Below, one piece after another: positions 63,225 through 64,000 of a stretch of 64,000 nt of DNA. The translations under genes and the position numbers were made by a program. Origin of the DNA: Croceicoccus sp. (GTDB taxonomy: Bacteria > Pseudomonadota > Alphaproteobacteria > Sphingomonadales > Sphingomonadaceae); assembly GCA_002694745.1 (NCBI GenBank), contig NZMY01000050.1:1-64000 (forward strand). The letters are read 5' to 3'. Position 1 is the first letter of the stretch. Each line of letters begins with the position of its first letter. Below the pieces are notes generated by a model, which made no database searches, was not told the origin of the DNA, and was given only the letters and a program-made list of their open reading frames with translations.

Positions 63225-63416
63225 ATGAGCGACAAGCAGGACAAGATCGAAAAGCAGGCGATGCCCGACAAGGACCCGTCGGACATGCCCACGACCGACC
63301 GGCGCGAACGCAACAGCAAGCTGTATAACGAGCTGCGCAAGGAGGATTCGGTCGACCCCGAGCAATATCCCAAGAAGGACCGCGATGCCGCGGATCTGAC
63401 CGGCAAGGACCAGTGA
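63225..63416 (+). CDS. Small hydrophilic protein of unknown function
   Basis: Protein of 63 residues, highly charged (Lys, Asp, Glu) and without hydrophobic segments or cysteines, probably disordered. GGGAAAGA precedes the ATG. It lies 27 bp after the DUF1989 gene and 22 bp before the glycosyltransferase, so it is probably in the same operon. Not a recognised family. Confidence 0.65.
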   Translation: MSDKQDKIEKQAMPDKDPSDMPTTDRRERNSKLYNELRKEDSVDPEQYPKKDRDAADLTGKDQ

Positions 63417-63438
63417 AACGCCAAGGGTCGAAGCGCGC

Positions 63439-64000
63439 GTGAAGATCGCCGTCGTCGGGCATATCCGTTTCGCCATAGCGGAACCCTTCGCAGGCGGGAT
63501 GGAGGCGCATTGCGCGGCGCTGTGCAAGGCGCTGTCGGACGCGGGCCACGACATCGTGCTGTTCGCCGCGGATGGCAGCGAAACCGCCGCGCCGCTCAAC
63601 GCGATCTGCGACGATCCTTACGAGGATGTGCTGCCATGGGCGCGCTGGCGCGGGACCGAGGAACTGGCGCGCTATCAGCACGATTCCTTTGCGCGCGGCT
63701 GGGAGGCGATCCTCTCGGGCGGCTTCGACGTCGTCCACAATAATGCGCTGTTCCCCGATCTGATCGACTGGGCCGCGCGCGACAGCATGCCCATGCTGAC
63801 ATCGCAGCATGTGCCGCCCTTCGGCATCATGCGCGACGCGGTAATGCGCGCCATCGGCGACGAGCGGCTGCAGTTCAGCGTTACCTCCGCCAGCCAGCTG
63901 CCTCTGTGGCTGCAGCGTCCGGCGAGCAATCTCGGCGTGGTGCACAACGGGATCGACACGGCGTTCTGGCAGCCGGGCGAGAAGGGCGGCCGTTTCCTGT
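63439..64000 (+). CDS. Glycosyltransferase family 4 protein (partial, N-terminal part)
   Basis: Starts at a GTG at 63439 and runs off the window after 187 codons. The N-terminal KIAVVGHIRFAIAEPFAGGMEAHCAALCKALSDAGHDIVLFA is typical of GT-B fold glycosyltransferases of family 4 (MEAH loop binds the acceptor side); DVVHNNAL and SNLGVVHNGIDTAFWQPG are the usual linker segments leading to the C-terminal nucleotide-sugar domain, which is outside the window. Sugar donor and acceptor unknown. Probably cotranscribed with the small hydrophilic protein gene. Confidence 0.85.
   Translation, partial: MKIAVVGHIRFAIAEPFAGGMEAHCAALCKALSDAGHDIVLFAADGSETAAPLNAICDDPYEDVLPWARWRGTEELARYQHDSFARGWEAILSGGFDVVHNNALFPDLIDWAARDSMPMLTSQHVPPFGIMRDAVMRAIGDERLQFSVTSASQLPLWLQRPASNLGVVHNGIDTAFWQPGEKGGRFL

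Overview
The window is GC-rich chromosomal DNA with dense genes, short gaps and frequent start/stop overlaps. Gene content points to an alphaproteobacterium, most likely order Sphingomonadales (Erythrobacteraceae/Sphingomonadaceae-like). The pointers are a NifU-TsaB-RimI cluster, a class II DAHP synthase, an egtBD pair, a long-tailed bL9, and a BamD/MscS/M16/M28 envelope set. The order-level assignment is inference from gene content; no rRNA or tRNA gene was seen.

Layout. 0-9 kb: end of an unidentified gene, then rimI, tsaB and a NifU-like Fe-S scaffold on the minus strand; an M16 zinc protease, DAHP synthase, and the ergothioneine genes egtB-egtD on the plus strand. 9-14.7 kb: a small acidic lipoprotein, asd, a GFA-family protein, an alpha/beta hydrolase, AMP nucleosidase, and the ribosomal operon rpsF-rpsR-rplI with its terminator. 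15-29.5 kb: a DUF418 membrane protein, an M28 peptidase, a Mur ligase divergent from an S66 LD-carboxypeptidase (probable peptidoglycan recycling), fabD-fabG, an FKBP isomerase, a 0.6-kb gap in front of dnaN, a small secreted protein, a ferredoxin-NADP reductase, a PHA-depolymerase-like hydrolase and lepA.

29.4-31.4 kb is the most unusual segment. Two ~115-bp repeats, each made of three hairpins, lie in the same orientation about 1.8 kb apart. The stem sequences differ between copies but pairing is kept. Between them are an AT-rich, apparently foreign DUF3800 gene and a terminase-small-subunit-like gene.

31.4-45 kb: PhoX phosphatase with an overlapping PDZ-like gene, an L,D-transpeptidase, an XRE regulator, a metallophosphatase, bamD, glutathione peroxidase, a TonB-C-like protein, an MscS channel, a class I ribonucleotide reductase alpha subunit with no beta subunit beside it, and divergent AraC and NarL-type regulators. 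45.4-52.8 kb is all minus strand: two DUF4331-type secreted proteins, a TPR protein, a HupE/UreJ-like protein, an ECF sigma factor and its anti-sigma factor form a tight probable operon, followed by a trimeric autotransporter adhesin with a large internal duplication. 53-60.5 kb: a TetR repressor and a tripartite RND efflux operon (small leading gene, adaptor, pump, outer-membrane channel), with three matching operator-like palindromes linking repressor and operon. 60.5-64 kb: a GNAT/FemAB-like acyltransferase, DUF421, a DUF1989 protein, a small hydrophilic protein and the start of a glycosyltransferase.
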